64,000 nt of DNA from CALDTK01 sp963837005 (GTDB taxonomy: Bacteria; Bacteroidota; Bacteroidia; Chitinophagales; Saprospiraceae): contig CAWIMC010000022.1 of NCBI GenBank assembly GCA_963837005.1, forward strand, positions 124,001 through 188,000, read 5' to 3'. Below are positions 10,006 to 20,373 of this stretch, piece after piece. The number at the start of each line of letters is the position of its first letter. The stretch's first letter is position 1. The position numbers were made by a program, and so were the translations under genes. The notes under the pieces are model-generated. The model ran no database searches, had not been told where the DNA came from, and saw only the letters and a list, made by a program, of their open reading frames with translations.

Positions 10006-10083
10006 CGAACGCTAGACTGGCGAGTGGGGAAGACTTGAAGGTGATCGAGGTGAGGAATTAGTGGAGTAAAAACGCTTACCGCT

Positions 10084-11078
10084 TTGCTGCGGCGCGTACC
10101 ACACACGATCACAGTATGGCTCGGCAGCAGCGCTTGCGCGCTAAGGCACCGAGGCGGCGCCGGCAGGTTTAGCACCTTTGCCCTCCCGCCGCTCACTTCG
10201 CGGAGTGTATCGATTGCGCGACGAGACGCGGGGATTATTTACGAGACGATGCAACAGGTTTTGCGGAAGCGAAAGACCTCGACCGCCAGCGCCGTGAGTG
10301 GATCGACTACCTCCACTTCGGTGGCTACCCGGAGGTACTCTTCGATGACGGCATGCGCCAAAACCCAGCGCAGTACATCCGCCGTGATATCGTCGAGCGG
10401 GTACTCACGCGCGATCTACCGCAACTATACGGCGTCACCGACGTGCGAGAACTCAACCAGTTCTTCACGGTGCTCGCCTATCAGTCCGGACAGGAGCTGA
10501 GCCCGCAGAGTCTCAGCAAACAGTCGGACGGCATCCGCAAGGAAACGATCGGGCGCTACCTCGAATACCTAGAAGCGGCTTTCCTCATCCGCGTACTTGA
10601 CAAAGTGGACCTCAGCGCCAAGCGTTTGCTGCGGCGCACGAAGTACAAGTGCTACCTTACAGTACCCTCGCTGCGCACGGCCCTCTTTGCGCCGCTGCCC
10701 CCCGAACGAGACGAGTTCGGGCACGTCAATGAGACGGGCATCGTAGCGCAGTGGCCGCCGGCGGGAGACGCCGACCTGAGCTATGCCGCCTGGGCCGGTG
10801 GGGAAGTAGACCTTGTCGGTCGTGAGCCGCTGTCGCAGAAACCCGCCTGGGCACTGGAGATTAAGTGGTCGAATCGCTTTTTTGAGAAACCTAGCGACCT
10901 GAATTCACTGCGGCGCTTCTGCCAGGAGCAGAGATTAGGACACGCCGTTTGCACGACGATCGACAGGCGGGGCGAGAAATACACCGGTGGTATAGCAGTC
11001 ACCTTCGTCACGAACGCCGAGTACGCCTACACCATCGGCAAAGGGCTATCTATTGAGGATCAGGAGTTTAGCCGGTAA
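10084..11078 (+). pseudogene. AAA ATPase with DUF4143 domain, 5'-truncated and frameshifted
   Basis: The intact C-terminal part (ATG 10353 to 11078, 241 residues) matches DUF4143: helical region (YIRRDIVERVLTRDLPQLYG), LSKQSDGIRKETIGRYLEYL, and a PD-(D/E)xK-like nuclease fold tail with GGEVDLV and ALEIKWS. Upstream, fragments in other frames keep recognisable ATPase remnants (GRFSTFALPPL about 10167, FGGYPEVLFDDG about 10318), but Walker A and B are gone. It is therefore the 3' part of a decayed ATP-binding protein of the AAA/DUF4143 type. A degenerate 14-mer (GTTTTGCGGAAGC) lies at 10258-10270. Such genes are frequent in mobile and defence regions; their role is unclear. Confidence 0.75.
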
Positions 11079-11180
11079 TCCAAAATAAGCAGCAATCCAG
11101 TGATTCCGGCTTATTCACGAAATAAATCGTGAATAAGCCGCTCTCGACGTGTCTATTCAGGAATTTCACCCTAGTCGGAA

Positions 11181-11194
11181 GCTTTCGCCAAAAC
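11181..11194 (-). repeat. Dispersed 14-mer, intergenic copy upstream of hsdR
   Basis: Exact GCTTTCGCCAAAAC on the plus strand, 63 nt before the hsdR start. Confidence 0.9.
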
Positions 11195-11257
11195 TCCCTC
11201 CCCCCAGCACCCCACCCCAATACCGCCTATCATTAGCCTATTCTACCGCCTATCGAT

Positions 11258-14200
11258 ATGCTACACCCCCCATCCCCCCGCAACGAGCGCAGCACCCAAA
11301 ACCGCGTCCTCCAGCTCCTTACCTCTCCCGTGCCCGCCCACAACAGCCTCCACTACGCCTACCTCGGCAATCACGACAAACGCGAGAAAAACAGCAACCT
11401 CGAAGAGAGCCTCCTCACCGCCAACCTCACCCGCCGCGGCTACGCCCCCGCCCAGATCAACGCCGCGATCGTCGAACTGCGCAGCGCCATCGAACTGCGC
11501 GACGACAGCCTCTACGCCGCCAACCAGCGCGCCTACCGCATGCTGCGCTACGGGGCCAAGGTCCAGACGGCCGCGGGGGAGCGCCACGCGACGGTCCACT
11601 TCATCGACTGGGACCACGTGGAGGCCAACGACTTCGCCGTTGCCGAGGAAGTGACCCTCAAAGAACGCGGCGACGAGCGTAGGCCAGACCTCGTGTTTTA
11701 CGTAAACGGAATCGCGCTGGCTGTCGCAGAACTAAAGCGCGAGTTCGAACGAAATAGGGGAAGGCGTCCGGCAATTGATCAGCAATCAGGACAAGGGCTT
11801 TTAATCAGGAGCTTCTTTACGACGATGCAACTGCTCATTGCGGGCAACGATACGCAGGGGGTGCGCTACGGCACCGTCGGGACGCCAGAGGAGTTTTACA
11901 CCACCTGGACCGCTATCGGCAAGCGACATCCGAAAACGCCACCTACGAGATGGCGCAGTTCCTCGACAGACCGCGTGCGCCGAACTCTTCGACCGCGATC
12001 GACTTCTCGACCTCGTCCGCTACTTCGTGATCTTCGACAACGGTCGTCAAGAAGGTGCCGCGTCCGCATCAGTACGAGGCCGTCAAGGCCGCGCAACGAG
12101 CGCTTGGGCAAAGGCGAGGGCGGCGTCATCTGGCATACGCAGGGCAGCGGCAAGAGCATCCTGATGGTGCTGCTGGCGCAAGTGGGTTTTGGAGCACGAT
12201 CCCGAACGCGCGCATGCTCGTCGTCACCGACCGCCGAGGAACTCGACGACCAGATCGACGGCACGCGATGCGCAATGCCGGGCTGCGTCGGCAAGCGATG
12301 ATCCCGTCGTCGCAGGATCGAGTTCGCGCGCCGGACTTCGCGCAAAGCGCTGGAGGCCACCGACGCCGCGGCTGATGTGCGCGCTCATGCACAAGTTCGA
12401 GAGCGATCTCACGATGGACCGCCGCCGACAGATCCACGGGCGCTTCTACGTCTTCGTCGACGAGTGCCACCGCACGCAGAGCGGCAAACTCGTGAACAAG
12501 CAGATGCGGGCGCTGGCTCCCCGGACGCGATCATGATCGGGTTCACGGGGACGCCCGCTGCTCAAGGCCTTCCGGCGCACGGTCGGCGCCACGTCGCAGG
12601 AACTGTTCGGGAGCTACATCCACACCTACAAGTTCGACGAGGCCGTGCGCCGATGGCGTGGTGCTCGACCTCAAGTACCACGCGCGCGCCATCGAGCAGC
12701 GGATGATCGGCGGCGAGCAGGTGGACATCGTGGTTCGATACGAGACCACCCGCGGGCTGAACGGCTTCCAGCAGGCGGTTTTGCGGAAACGCTGGGCTAC
12801 GCTCGAAAAGCTCATGAGCTCGTCCGAGACGCAAGGATCGCATCGTCGCCGACGTCATCTCGGCGACTTCGCCACCAAAGCACACGGCTCAACGTCGGAC
12901 CGCGGGCACGGCCATGCTCGTGGCGTCAAGCATCTACGACGCCTGCGGCTACTTCCGGAAGCTTTCAAGCGTACGCCGCTTCGGCAAAACCGTCGGCGCT
13001 CGTGACGTCGTTACGAGCCGCAATCCGCGGTGACATGTCGAACGAGTCGGCCGACAGCGGACAATCACTTCAAGTACGAAACCTATAGCCGAGCTACGTG
13101 CTGCGGGGTTACACCAGCGACCGAAGGACTACGAGAACGAAGGCCAAGGAACGCTTCATCAAGAGAGCCCGGCTAATTGCAAGCTCATGATCGTGGTGAG
13201 CAAACTTCTCACCGGCTTCGACGCGCCGTCGTGCACGTACATCTACCTCGACAACGAGATGCGCGATCACACGCTCTTCCAGGCCATCTGTCGCACGAAT
13301 CGACTCGACGGCGACGGACAAATACTACGGTCACATCGTCGACTACAAGGAACTCTTCGCCGAACGTGGAGGAGTCGATCGCGGTGTACACGAGCGACGA
13401 ACTCGAGGACGGCCAGCGACGGCTCAGGACAGCAACATCGAACTCAAGGACTGGCTCGAGGAAGGGCGGCATCAATTCGACGAGTCCCGCGAGAAGCTCG
13501 CACTACCTCTGCGAGCCAGGTGCTCGGCGCCCCGAGCAACTCGAACAGTACCTCGCACTACTTCGGCGGCAATCGCCGCGACCCGGAGGCGCTCGCCCGC
13601 ACGGAGCCGCTGCGCATCGAGTACTACAAGCTGGTAGCCGCAAGCTTCGTGCGGGCCTACGGCGCCAGATCGCCGAACGACCTCATCGACGCCGGCTACG
13701 GCGTCGAAGAGAGCGTCGCGCATCGAGGCCGAGATGCGACTCTACGCCGACACCCGCGACGCCGCTCAAGACGCTACTCCGGCGAGGAGCTCGACGCGAA
13801 GCCCTTACGAGAGCGACATGCGCCACCTCATCAACGCCTACGTCCAGGCCGATCCCGCCGAGGACGCCGGCGCAGCTCGGCGAGCACTCCCTGGTCGAAC
13901 TCATCGTCGACACCGGCATCAACGACGCGATCGCGCAGGAGCTCAACGCACGCGGGAAGCTTTCGCAAGCAACTCGGTCGCCGAGGCCATCGTCAACAAC
14001 GTGCGCAAGACCATCATCCGCGACCAGCTCACCGATCCGCGCTTCTACGCCAAGATGTCGGAGCTCTTCGCGGACCTCATCGAGCCAGCGCCAGGCGCAG
14101 ACGCTCGACTACGAGGACTTCCTCGACGTGGCAGGCCGAGGCACTCGTCCGCGAGATGAGCAGCGCGCGACACCGCGTGCCGTGCCGGCAGCCTCGAATC

Positions 14201-14474
14201 CGTGCCCGCGCGCCCACGTCGTCTACCGCAACCTGCGACACCCTCGCGACCAGTGGCGCCTTCGTTCCACCGACAGTCCGAGAGGCCTAGGCCGAGCTTA
14301 CGCTAAAACTAGACGAGGCCATGCGCGAGCACGCTCTGGCGGGCTGGAAGGAAGAAACGGGCGGGGACCGAAGAAAAGTCGCGTCGTCAACGCGCTGTAC
14401 GCGCTGCTCCAAAAGGACAAAGCGGCCACCTACGCGCTCTTCGACCTCCTCAAGCGCTGCAAGTCGACTACTAA
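11258..14474 (+). pseudogene. hsdR: Type I restriction enzyme HsdR, heavily frameshifted
   Basis: The ATP-dependent translocase and nuclease subunit of the restriction system. ATG 11258 opens a clean stretch of about 170 codons holding the PD-(D/E)xK nuclease (RPDLVFYVNGIALAVAELK, about 11680-11737). From about 11760 the frame breaks many times, but order and motifs persist: Walker A GSGKS (about 12145), DECH box (about 12458), FTGTP (about 12541), and the helicase end SKLLTGFDAPSC (about 13198) with FQAICRTNRLDGD. The predicted C-terminus LQVDY ends at TAA 14472-14474. No obvious nonsense changes accompany the indels. As read, no functional HsdR is produced. It lies 5.8 kb from hsdMS with the HEPN-like and AAA genes in between. 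Confidence 0.85.
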
Positions 14475-14486
14475 GCATCTCCCAAG

Positions 14487-14804
14487 TGCGCGAACTCATC
14501 CACGTCGGCGACCTCTCGATCGCCCTCACCCGCAACGCCGTAGCCAACGTGCAGCTCTCGGTGCACCCGCCCGACGGCCGCGTCACGATGGTCGCGCCGG
14601 CCGACACGCGCCTCGACGTAGCGCGCGCCTACGCCATCTCGCGCCTCGAGTGGATCCCGCAGCAAACACGAAGCTTTCGCGAGCCAGTCGCGCGAAACGC
14701 CCCGCGCCTACGTCACCCGCGAGACCCACTACCTCTGGGGCGAGCCACACCTCCTCAAGGTCACCCCCACCAAGCCTCCGCGACCCTCCGCGCCTCAGCA
14801 ATAA
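14487..14804 (+). pseudogene. YgjP/SprT-like zinc metallopeptidase, N-terminal fragment
   Basis: Twelve bases after hsdR, a GTG (14487) starts VRELIHVGDLSIALTRNAVA, followed by LSVHPPDGRVTMVAPADTRL and, after a one-base shift near 14664, RETPRAYVTRETHYLWGEPH. This is the N-terminal beta domain of the YgjP family (DUF45), which often accompanies type I restriction operons. The catalytic HExxH half is absent: the frame runs into a 112-bp direct repeat (from 14772) and stops at 14804 (PRPSAPQQ is encoded by the repeat). The gene was probably truncated by the event that duplicated the promoter region of the next gene. Confidence 0.7.
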
Positions 14805-14993
14805 ATCCACCGCTGCGACGCAACGCATATCCCCATCGCTCGAGCCTTCTCCTACACCGGCCACCGCCCATGACCTTCCCGCCAAGCCTCCGCGACCCTC
14901 CGCGCCTCAACAATAAATCCACCGCTGCGAAGCAACGCTCATCCCCAGCGCTCGAGCCTTCTCCTACACCGGCCCCTCCCATACCTTCCCCCC
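14772..14993. repeat. 112-bp direct duplication upstream of the S9 peptidase gene
   Basis: Two adjacent copies start at 14772 and 14884 (AAGCCTCCGCGACCCTCCGC) and share most bases through TCGAGCCTTCTCCTACACCGG. The second copy ends in the promoter element and start codon of the peptidase; the first copy has a diverged equivalent (CATGACCTTCCCGCC). Copy 1 supplies the stop codon that ends the YgjP fragment. Confidence 0.8.
14982..14989 (+). promoter_or_regulatory. TACCTTCC promoter element before the S9 peptidase
   Basis: TACCTTCC lies 4 nt before ATG 14994, the same geometry as at 9085, 20362 and 54449. It fits a Bacteroidota -7 box and a leaderless transcript. Confidence 0.5.
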
Positions 14994-17090
14994 ATGCGCC
15001 AGGTCCTCTTCCTCCTCCTATTGACAGCTTTCGCCAAAACCCTCCCCGCCCAAAATCCCACCCTCCCCCGCTTCACCCCCGCCGATGTCTTCGACCTGGA
15101 GTACGCCACCGACCCTCAGATTGCGCCTTCCGGCAAAACGATCGTTTACCTCCGCAACGGCTTCAACGTGATGACGGACAATACCGACCGCAGGCTCTGG
15201 GAACTCGACGTAGCCACCGGGGCGCACCGCAAGCTTACCCTCCACGAACGCAACGAGTCCAGCCCCGCCTGGAGCCCCACCTCCGACCGCCTCGCCTACA
15301 CCCTCTCCACCGACGACGGCGCCGAGGTCTACGTCCGCTGGTTGACTACCGGCCAGACCGCCCGCCTCGCTACTCTCCCCAACTCGCCGCGCGGCATCAA
15401 GTGGAGCCCCGACGGCCGCCAACTCGCCTTCGCGATGCACGTCGACGGACCCGAGGCCGGCGGCGACTTCGGCCTCAAAATGCCCGACAAACCCAAGGAC
15501 GCCAAGTGGGCCGACAAACCCCGCGTCACCACGCGCCTCAAGCACGAGGCCGACGGCTCTGGCTATATGCCGAGCGGCCACGCGCACCTCTTCCTACTCC
15601 CGGCCGAGGGCGGTACCCCGCGCCAGCTCACCGGCGGCGACTACGACTACGGCACCGACTTCGACTGGCTGCCCGACGGCACGGGCATCGTGTTGAGCAC
15701 CAACCGCCGCGCAGACCGCGACATGGAGTTCAAAGACGACGACCTCTTCCTGCTGCGCCTCGCCGACACCTCGCTCACGCAACTTACCGACAATTACGGA
15801 CCGGACAATGGCGTGGCCGTGAGTCCGGACGGCAAGACGGTGGCCTACCTGAGCTACGCCGACGAGAAGGTCGACTACCAGATGTCGCGCGTCATGATCC
15901 TCGCGCTGACCGGTGCGACGGCGAAAAGCACACCTGCCCCAACGCTGCTCGCCTTCGAGCCGACACTCGACCGGGAGTTCGAGAATATACGTTGGTCGGC
16001 CGACGGGAAGGCCCTCTACGGCACTTACACCGACGCTGGCCGCACCAAGCTCGGGTACGTCGAGGTGGCCAGTGGTCGCTTCACCGAACTCCTCAGCGAC
16101 CTCGGCGGCGCGGGCAGCGGCAGGCCTTACACCAACGGCGACTACTCAGTGGCGGACGACGGGCGGATTGCCTACACGCAGGCCCGCCCCGCCCGCCCGG
16201 CCGATGTTGCCGTCCACGCCGGGGCCTTCAAAAAGAGCCTCCCGATCACGCTCACGCAACTCAACGAAGACCTGCTGCCCTACCGCGAGTTGGGTGAGGT
16301 CCGCGAGATCAAGTACCCGTCCTTGCCGATGCACTACGGCACCGATACCACCACCCCGATCGAAGTGCAGGGGTGGATCGTTTTGCCGCCAGGCCACAAA
16401 AAAGAACGCCGCTACCCCGTTCTCGTCGAGAACCACGGCGGCCCGATCCTCGCGTACGGACCCAACTTCTCGGCCGAAATGCAGCTCTACGCCGCACAGG
16501 ATTACATCGTCTTCTACCCGAACGCCCGCGGCTCCACCGGCTATGGAGAGGCCTTTTCGCAAGAACTCTACCGCAACTACCCCAATGAGGACTTCGATGA
16601 CGTGATGGCGGGGGTCGATTACCTCATCGCCGAGGGGATGGTTCATCCGGATTCGCTCTACGTCACGGGCGGCTCGGCCGGCGGCATCATGACCGCCTGG
16701 ATCGTCGGCTCTACCGATCGCTTCCGCGCGGCCATGGTCGCCAAACCCGTCGTCAACTGGATCTCGAAGACGCTCGTAGCCGACAACTACTACCGCTACG
16801 CCAACGCCCGCTACGAGGGCCAGCCCTACGAAAACCCTATGAGCTTCTGGAAATTCTCACCCCTGAGTCTAGTGGGGAATGTCACGACGCCCACCGCGGT
16901 GATGGTCGGGATGGACGACCTGCGCACGCCGCCCTCGGAGGCCAAGCAGTTGTACCACGCGCTGAAGCTGCGAGGGGTGGAGACGGCCTTGATTGAATTT
17001 CCGGGGGCGAGTCACGATATCGCCAGGCGCCCGAGCCAGTTGATCCAGCAGGTGAACTGGACGCTGGGGTGGTTCAAGAAGTACCGGTGA
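14994..17090 (+). CDS. S9 family prolyl oligopeptidase-type peptidase, secreted
   Basis: A secreted serine peptidase of 698 residues. The signal peptide (MRQVLFLLLLTAFAKTLPAQ) carries an exact copy of the dispersed 14-mer (15027-15040). Residues about 30-420 form the WD40-like beta-propeller with repeated SPDG/SADG strands (KWSPDGRQLAFAM, WSADGKALYGTY). The C-terminal alpha/beta hydrolase has the nucleophile motif GGSAGG (about 16666), the acid in GMDDLRTPPSEA and the His in GASHDIARRPSQ. The family cleaves peptides, often after Pro or with dipeptidyl or acylaminoacyl specificity, in the periplasm. Single gene with its own promoter element. Confidence 0.92.
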   Translation: MRQVLFLLLLTAFAKTLPAQNPTLPRFTPADVFDLEYATDPQIAPSGKTIVYLRNGFNVMTDNTDRRLWELDVATGAHRKLTLHERNESSPAWSPTSDRLAYTLSTDDGAEVYVRWLTTGQTARLATLPNSPRGIKWSPDGRQLAFAMHVDGPEAGGDFGLKMPDKPKDAKWADKPRVTTRLKHEADGSGYMPSGHAHLFLLPAEGGTPRQLTGGDYDYGTDFDWLPDGTGIVLSTNRRADRDMEFKDDDLFLLRLADTSLTQLTDNYGPDNGVAVSPDGKTVAYLSYADEKVDYQMSRVMILALTGATAKSTPAPTLLAFEPTLDREFENIRWSADGKALYGTYTDAGRTKLGYVEVASGRFTELLSDLGGAGSGRPYTNGDYSVADDGRIAYTQARPARPADVAVHAGAFKKSLPITLTQLNEDLLPYRELGEVREIKYPSLPMHYGTDTTTPIEVQGWIVLPPGHKKERRYPVLVENHGGPILAYGPNFSAEMQLYAAQDYIVFYPNARGSTGYGEAFSQELYRNYPNEDFDDVMAGVDYLIAEGMVHPDSLYVTGGSAGGIMTAWIVGSTDRFRAAMVAKPVVNWISKTLVADNYYRYANARYEGQPYENPMSFWKFSPLSLVGNVTTPTAVMVGMDDLRTPPSEAKQLYHALKLRGVETALIEFPGASHDIARRPSQLIQQVNWTLGWFKKYR

Positions 17091-17263
17091 TGGAACGCGA
17101 TAGCCGCCAGGTTGCGCAATGGCGGCGCAAGGAGCAAGAGCGGCCGTGCGTGCCGATAAGCTCCTTGCGATCCTGTTGCGGCCTATCGCGTCTATTGCGT
17201 TCTATCCCCGCACTACCTTTCACCGCCGCGTCCAAACCACATGAGTCGGGTGGCTCTTGACGC

Positions 17264-17695
17264 CTATCTGATTCCACTCCCGATTATGAGCGGCAACACC
17301 ACGGCCAGCAAGACCGCCAGCGCGATAAACGCCACGTTGATGATCATCAAGCGAGTGAAATACTTGAAAGCCTTCTCGATGGCGGCGTTGCTGATCGGTT
17401 GGTCGCGCGCACCGCGCAAGAGCGTCCCGAAGCGAAACAACAAATAAGCGATGTAGCCGAAAAGCGCGATATAGACGAAGAACAGGATCCCCACACCCAC
17501 CGCTCCGAGGCTCGCGATCCCGGAGAACTGTGGCTGGAGTGAGAGTAGGCCCATAATGGTCCCAAAGGCGAGCAGTAAAGTCAAGGCAAAGATCGCGAGG
17601 ACGACGAAGGCGACGATGGCCAGGATGCGGGACCACTTACCGGCTCCGGCAAAGGCCCGCGCCAGACGTGGATCTGATATTTGTAAATTGCTCAT
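17264..17695 (-). CDS. Small membrane protein, DUF5362-like
   Basis: A 143-residue integral membrane protein with four predicted helices (ILAIVAFVVLAIFALTLLLA, VGVGILFFVYIALFGYIAYL and a C-terminal pair). The sequence RGARDQPISNAAIEKAFKYF before the last helix is typical of small Bacteroidota membrane proteins of the DUF5362 type. It is paralogous to the next gene upstream (17728-18216), which has the same helix order and a similar KFVDGVDDLRSVFKYIGI segment; the two likely form an operon. Role unknown. Confidence 0.7.
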   Translation of the reverse strand: MSNLQISDPRLARAFAGAGKWSRILAIVAFVVLAIFALTLLLAFGTIMGLLSLQPQFSGIASLGAVGVGILFFVYIALFGYIAYLLFRFGTLLRGARDQPISNAAIEKAFKYFTRLMIINVAFIALAVLLAVVLPLIIGSGIR

Positions 17696-17727
17696 ACGGA
17701 GAGTTTACGAAAAAGACGACCCGTGAC

Positions 17728-18216
17728 TTAGCCTTGTGAGAGCCCGACGGCCACTGCAAAGACGAGCAAGACCGCGTAAAGGGCAAGGAGGGCGAGGATG
17801 AAGATTCCAATGTACTTGAACACGGAGCGCAGGTCATCCACGCCGTCTACGAACTTAGCCTGTACATCCGCCGCGATGGCTTCTGGGGTTTTGTGCGTGA
17901 AGCCCCAGAACTTAATGATTGGGTACAGATAGAACGCCAGCAGTACAACGTACACCATGACGAGTCCACCGAGCATCGCGCCCGGCCCCTGGCTCCCGAG
18001 TTCGTCGGCAGCGCCCTCGAAGGCGGCTGCCGTAGCTCCAATCCCGAGCAGGGGGAGCAGGAGCGAGATGGCCAGATAGGCCAGCATAGCGTAGAGGTAG
18101 AGTTTACCCCACCGCGCAGCGCTTGTGATAGCTGCCGCAGCACCCGGCGAGAGGGTTTCGCCGCGCGAAAGCCCGAGGCCCGGCTCGTCGTCGAGAATGT
18201 GGTCGTCTGTAGTCAC
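17728..18216 (-). CDS. Small membrane protein, paralogue of the downstream gene
   Basis: About 162 residues with four predicted transmembrane helices (LYAMLAYLAISLLLPLLGI, MVYVVLLAFYLYPIIKFWGF and two more). I chose GTG 18216; TTG 18243 is also possible and adds nine residues. The N-terminus is acidic and cytosolic (DDHILDDEPGLG). It resembles the following gene in topology and in the segment before the last helix. It lies 33 nt upstream of that gene on the same strand, so co-transcription is likely. DUF5362-like; function unknown. Confidence 0.65.
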   Translation of the reverse strand: MTTDDHILDDEPGLGLSRGETLSPGAAAAITSAARWGKLYLYAMLAYLAISLLLPLLGIGATAAAFEGAADELGSQGPGAMLGGLVMVYVVLLAFYLYPIIKFWGFTHKTPEAIAADVQAKFVDGVDDLRSVFKYIGIFILALLALYAVLLVFAVAVGLSQG

Positions 18217-18344
18217 GGCAGTAATGTAGATGCGGGTGCGCAATTCGGCAAGCTCGCGTAGGCTACCTTCACCCCCGGCCCCACCGGGCCACCGCGTCGA
18301 CGCCAGGGATCACAATTGGCGTCCATACCTAAACACACGCCAAC

Positions 18345-19922
18345 TTGAAGTTTGAAGAACTGGGGCTCCACCCCGACCTCCTCGACGGCCTCGCCGACAT
18401 GGGCTTCGTCGAAGCTACCCCCATTCAGGCCGAGGCCATCCCCGCCGGGCTCGACCGCAAAGACCTCCTCGCCATCGCCCAAACCGGCACCGGCAAGACG
18501 GGCGCCTTTCTGCTGCCGGTCTTGGACCGCCTCTGCGACCAGCCCCCGACCGAGGAGATCGACACCCTCATCATCACGCCCACGCGCGAACTCGCCCAGC
18601 AGATCGAGGGCCAAATCGAGGGCCTCACGTACTACGCCCCCATCTCGGCTATTTCGGTGTACGGCGGGCGCGACGGCCACGCCCTCGATTCCGAACGCAA
18701 CGCCATGAAGTCGGGCGTCGACATCATCGTCGCTACGCCGGGCAGGCTCAAGACTCACCTCCAGATGGGGCACCTCGACCTCTCGAAGGTCAAGACGCTT
18801 ATCCTAGATGAGGCCGACCGCATGCTCGACATGGGCTTCGTCGACGACATCATGCAGATCGTGTCCAAGATGCCCAAAGACCGGCAGACGCTGCTCTTCA
18901 GCGCGACCTTCCCAAAAAAGATCCAGAAGCTCGCCCGTGAGCTGCTGGTCGCCGAGCGCACCGTCGAGATCCGTATCGCCATCTCGAAACCGCCCGCCTC
19001 CATCAAGCAGCTCGCCTACGAGGTCGACGACTCGCAGAAGGATAATCTCGTGGCGCATATCCTCAAGGAGCGCACCGACTTAAAGCGCGTCATCGTGTTC
19101 GCCAACCGCAAAATCAAGGTCCGCGAACTGATGCGCACCCTTCAGCGCCGAAAGCTCGACGTGGCCTCCGTAGAGAGCGGCATGGAGCAGGCCGACCGCG
19201 AGATCGTGCTGCGGAAGTTCAAGAACGGCACCGTTCGCATCGTCGTGGCGACGGACGTGCTCAGTCGCGGCATCGACGTCAAGGACATCGACATGGTCGT
19301 CAACTACGATGTCCCCAACGACGCCGAGGACTACGTGCACCGCATCGGCCGTACGGCTAGAGCGGAAAAGGACGGCGAGGCCATTACACTCGTCAACGGT
19401 CGCGACCGGAAGAACTTCGCGGAAATCGAGGAGCTCATCGAGCGCAAAGTCGACCGGGGGGAGATCCCGGAGTGGCTCGAGAAATCGAGTTCTCGCGGCG
19501 GCGGCGACGACCGGGGCGGTCGCGGCGGTCGAGATGATCGCAGCGGCAATCGCGGTAGAGGCCGCGGCAATCGTGAGGGCGGACGCGACGGTAAGGGTCG
19601 CCCGTTCCGTGGCTCACGCGACGGCAAGCGCTACGAGGGCAATCCGGGGCAGGTGACTTCGGAGAATGGTCAAGGGGACAATAGCCACGCAGATGCGGAT
19701 ACAGCTTCCGCCAAAACGCAAGATGGAGACACAGCTTCCGCCAAAACGCACAGCGGCGACAACGGCAACCGTCCGCCCCGCGCCGAATCCGACGAGCAGC
19801 CGAAGCGCCGCGGGCGAGGTAGAGGCCGTGGCCGTGGCAAGCGCCCGGACGCTGCGGCTGATGCGGGCGGAGCAGCCCCGGGCAGCGGCGGCAGCACAGG
19901 TGGAGGCGGGGCCGAGAGCTAG
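18345..19922 (+). CDS. DEAD-box RNA helicase (RhlE type) with RGG-rich tail
   Basis: ATP-dependent RNA helicase of 525 residues starting at TTG 18345. Motifs in order: Q motif PIQAEAIP, Walker A AQTGTGKT (about residue 45), PTRELA, DEAD (DEADRMLDMGF, about residue 155), SAT (FSATFPKK) and HRIGRTAR (about residue 332). From about residue 385 the tail is disordered and rich in RGG, GRGRG and GRDGK, typical for RNA binding. The tail holds two tandem near-copies of the dispersed motif (GCTTCCGCCAAAAC at 19704-19717 and 19734-19747), each encoding TASAKT. Likely functions are ribosome assembly, RNA decay or cold adaptation. Confidence 0.92.
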   Translation: MKFEELGLHPDLLDGLADMGFVEATPIQAEAIPAGLDRKDLLAIAQTGTGKTGAFLLPVLDRLCDQPPTEEIDTLIITPTRELAQQIEGQIEGLTYYAPISAISVYGGRDGHALDSERNAMKSGVDIIVATPGRLKTHLQMGHLDLSKVKTLILDEADRMLDMGFVDDIMQIVSKMPKDRQTLLFSATFPKKIQKLARELLVAERTVEIRIAISKPPASIKQLAYEVDDSQKDNLVAHILKERTDLKRVIVFANRKIKVRELMRTLQRRKLDVASVESGMEQADREIVLRKFKNGTVRIVVATDVLSRGIDVKDIDMVVNYDVPNDAEDYVHRIGRTARAEKDGEAITLVNGRDRKNFAEIEELIERKVDRGEIPEWLEKSSSRGGGDDRGGRGGRDDRSGNRGRGRGNREGGRDGKGRPFRGSRDGKRYEGNPGQVTSENGQGDNSHADADTASAKTQDGDTASAKTHSGDNGNRPPRAESDEQPKRRGRGRGRGRGKRPDAAADAGGAAPGSGGSTGGGGAES

Positions 19923-20114
19923 CTGCCCTAAGTAGCGACTAACCCGACGAGAGGCGCTAAATTCAGAGGCAGCCTCAAGTCTAAAGCATACTACTGCCCA
20001 AAAGCCCTCGGCGCGGGAGGGGTTTGGCGTCAAAACATTACCCCGCTAGCCGAACCTCGCCCGTGCCGGGAGCTCTATACTCAAGGTCAATTGATAGCTA
20101 ATGGCTGCGCTCGC

Positions 20115-20178
20115 CCTCCCGCGGCTCGGCCAGCGGGCGGTGACACACCGCCAGACGCGCTGGCCGAGCCGCGGGAGG
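20115..20178. repeat. Perfect 21-bp inverted repeat with inner hairpin
   Basis: Arms 20115-20135 and 20158-20178 are perfectly complementary. The 22-nt loop itself contains GGCGGTG-ACA-CACCGCC. It lies in the 450-bp gap before the SNF2 gene, followed by two motif variants (GTTTTGACGCAAGT 20211-20224 and GTTTTGACGAAAGT 20231-20244). It might be a terminator for the DEAD-box gene or a mobile hairpin repeat. Confidence 0.75.
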
Positions 20179-20361
20179 TGCGCGCTATGCACGGCGTTCG
20201 GTTTTGACGCAAGTCGCACTCCCGCCTCGCGTTTTGACGAAAGTCCCCGGCACGGCGATCGTCTTGCCCATACAGGTACGGTGATGGTCAGACAGCGGGC
20301 AAAAAGGCGCGTGTTCGCTATTGAGTGCACCCTAAAGCTACCGATAAGCAAAGGCAGCCCT

Positions 20362-20369
20362 TACCTTCC
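20362..20369 (+). promoter_or_regulatory. TACCTTCC promoter element before the SNF2 helicase
   Basis: TACCTTCC is 4 nt before ATG 20374. This decides the start codon against the in-frame ATG at 20101, which lies upstream of the large hairpin. Confidence 0.5.
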
Positions 20370-20373
20370 GCCG

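Noticed and set aside
20101..20373. N-terminal extension of the SNF2 helicase from ATG 20101
   Set aside because: It would translate through a perfect 21-bp hairpin, and a promoter element lies directly before ATG 20374.
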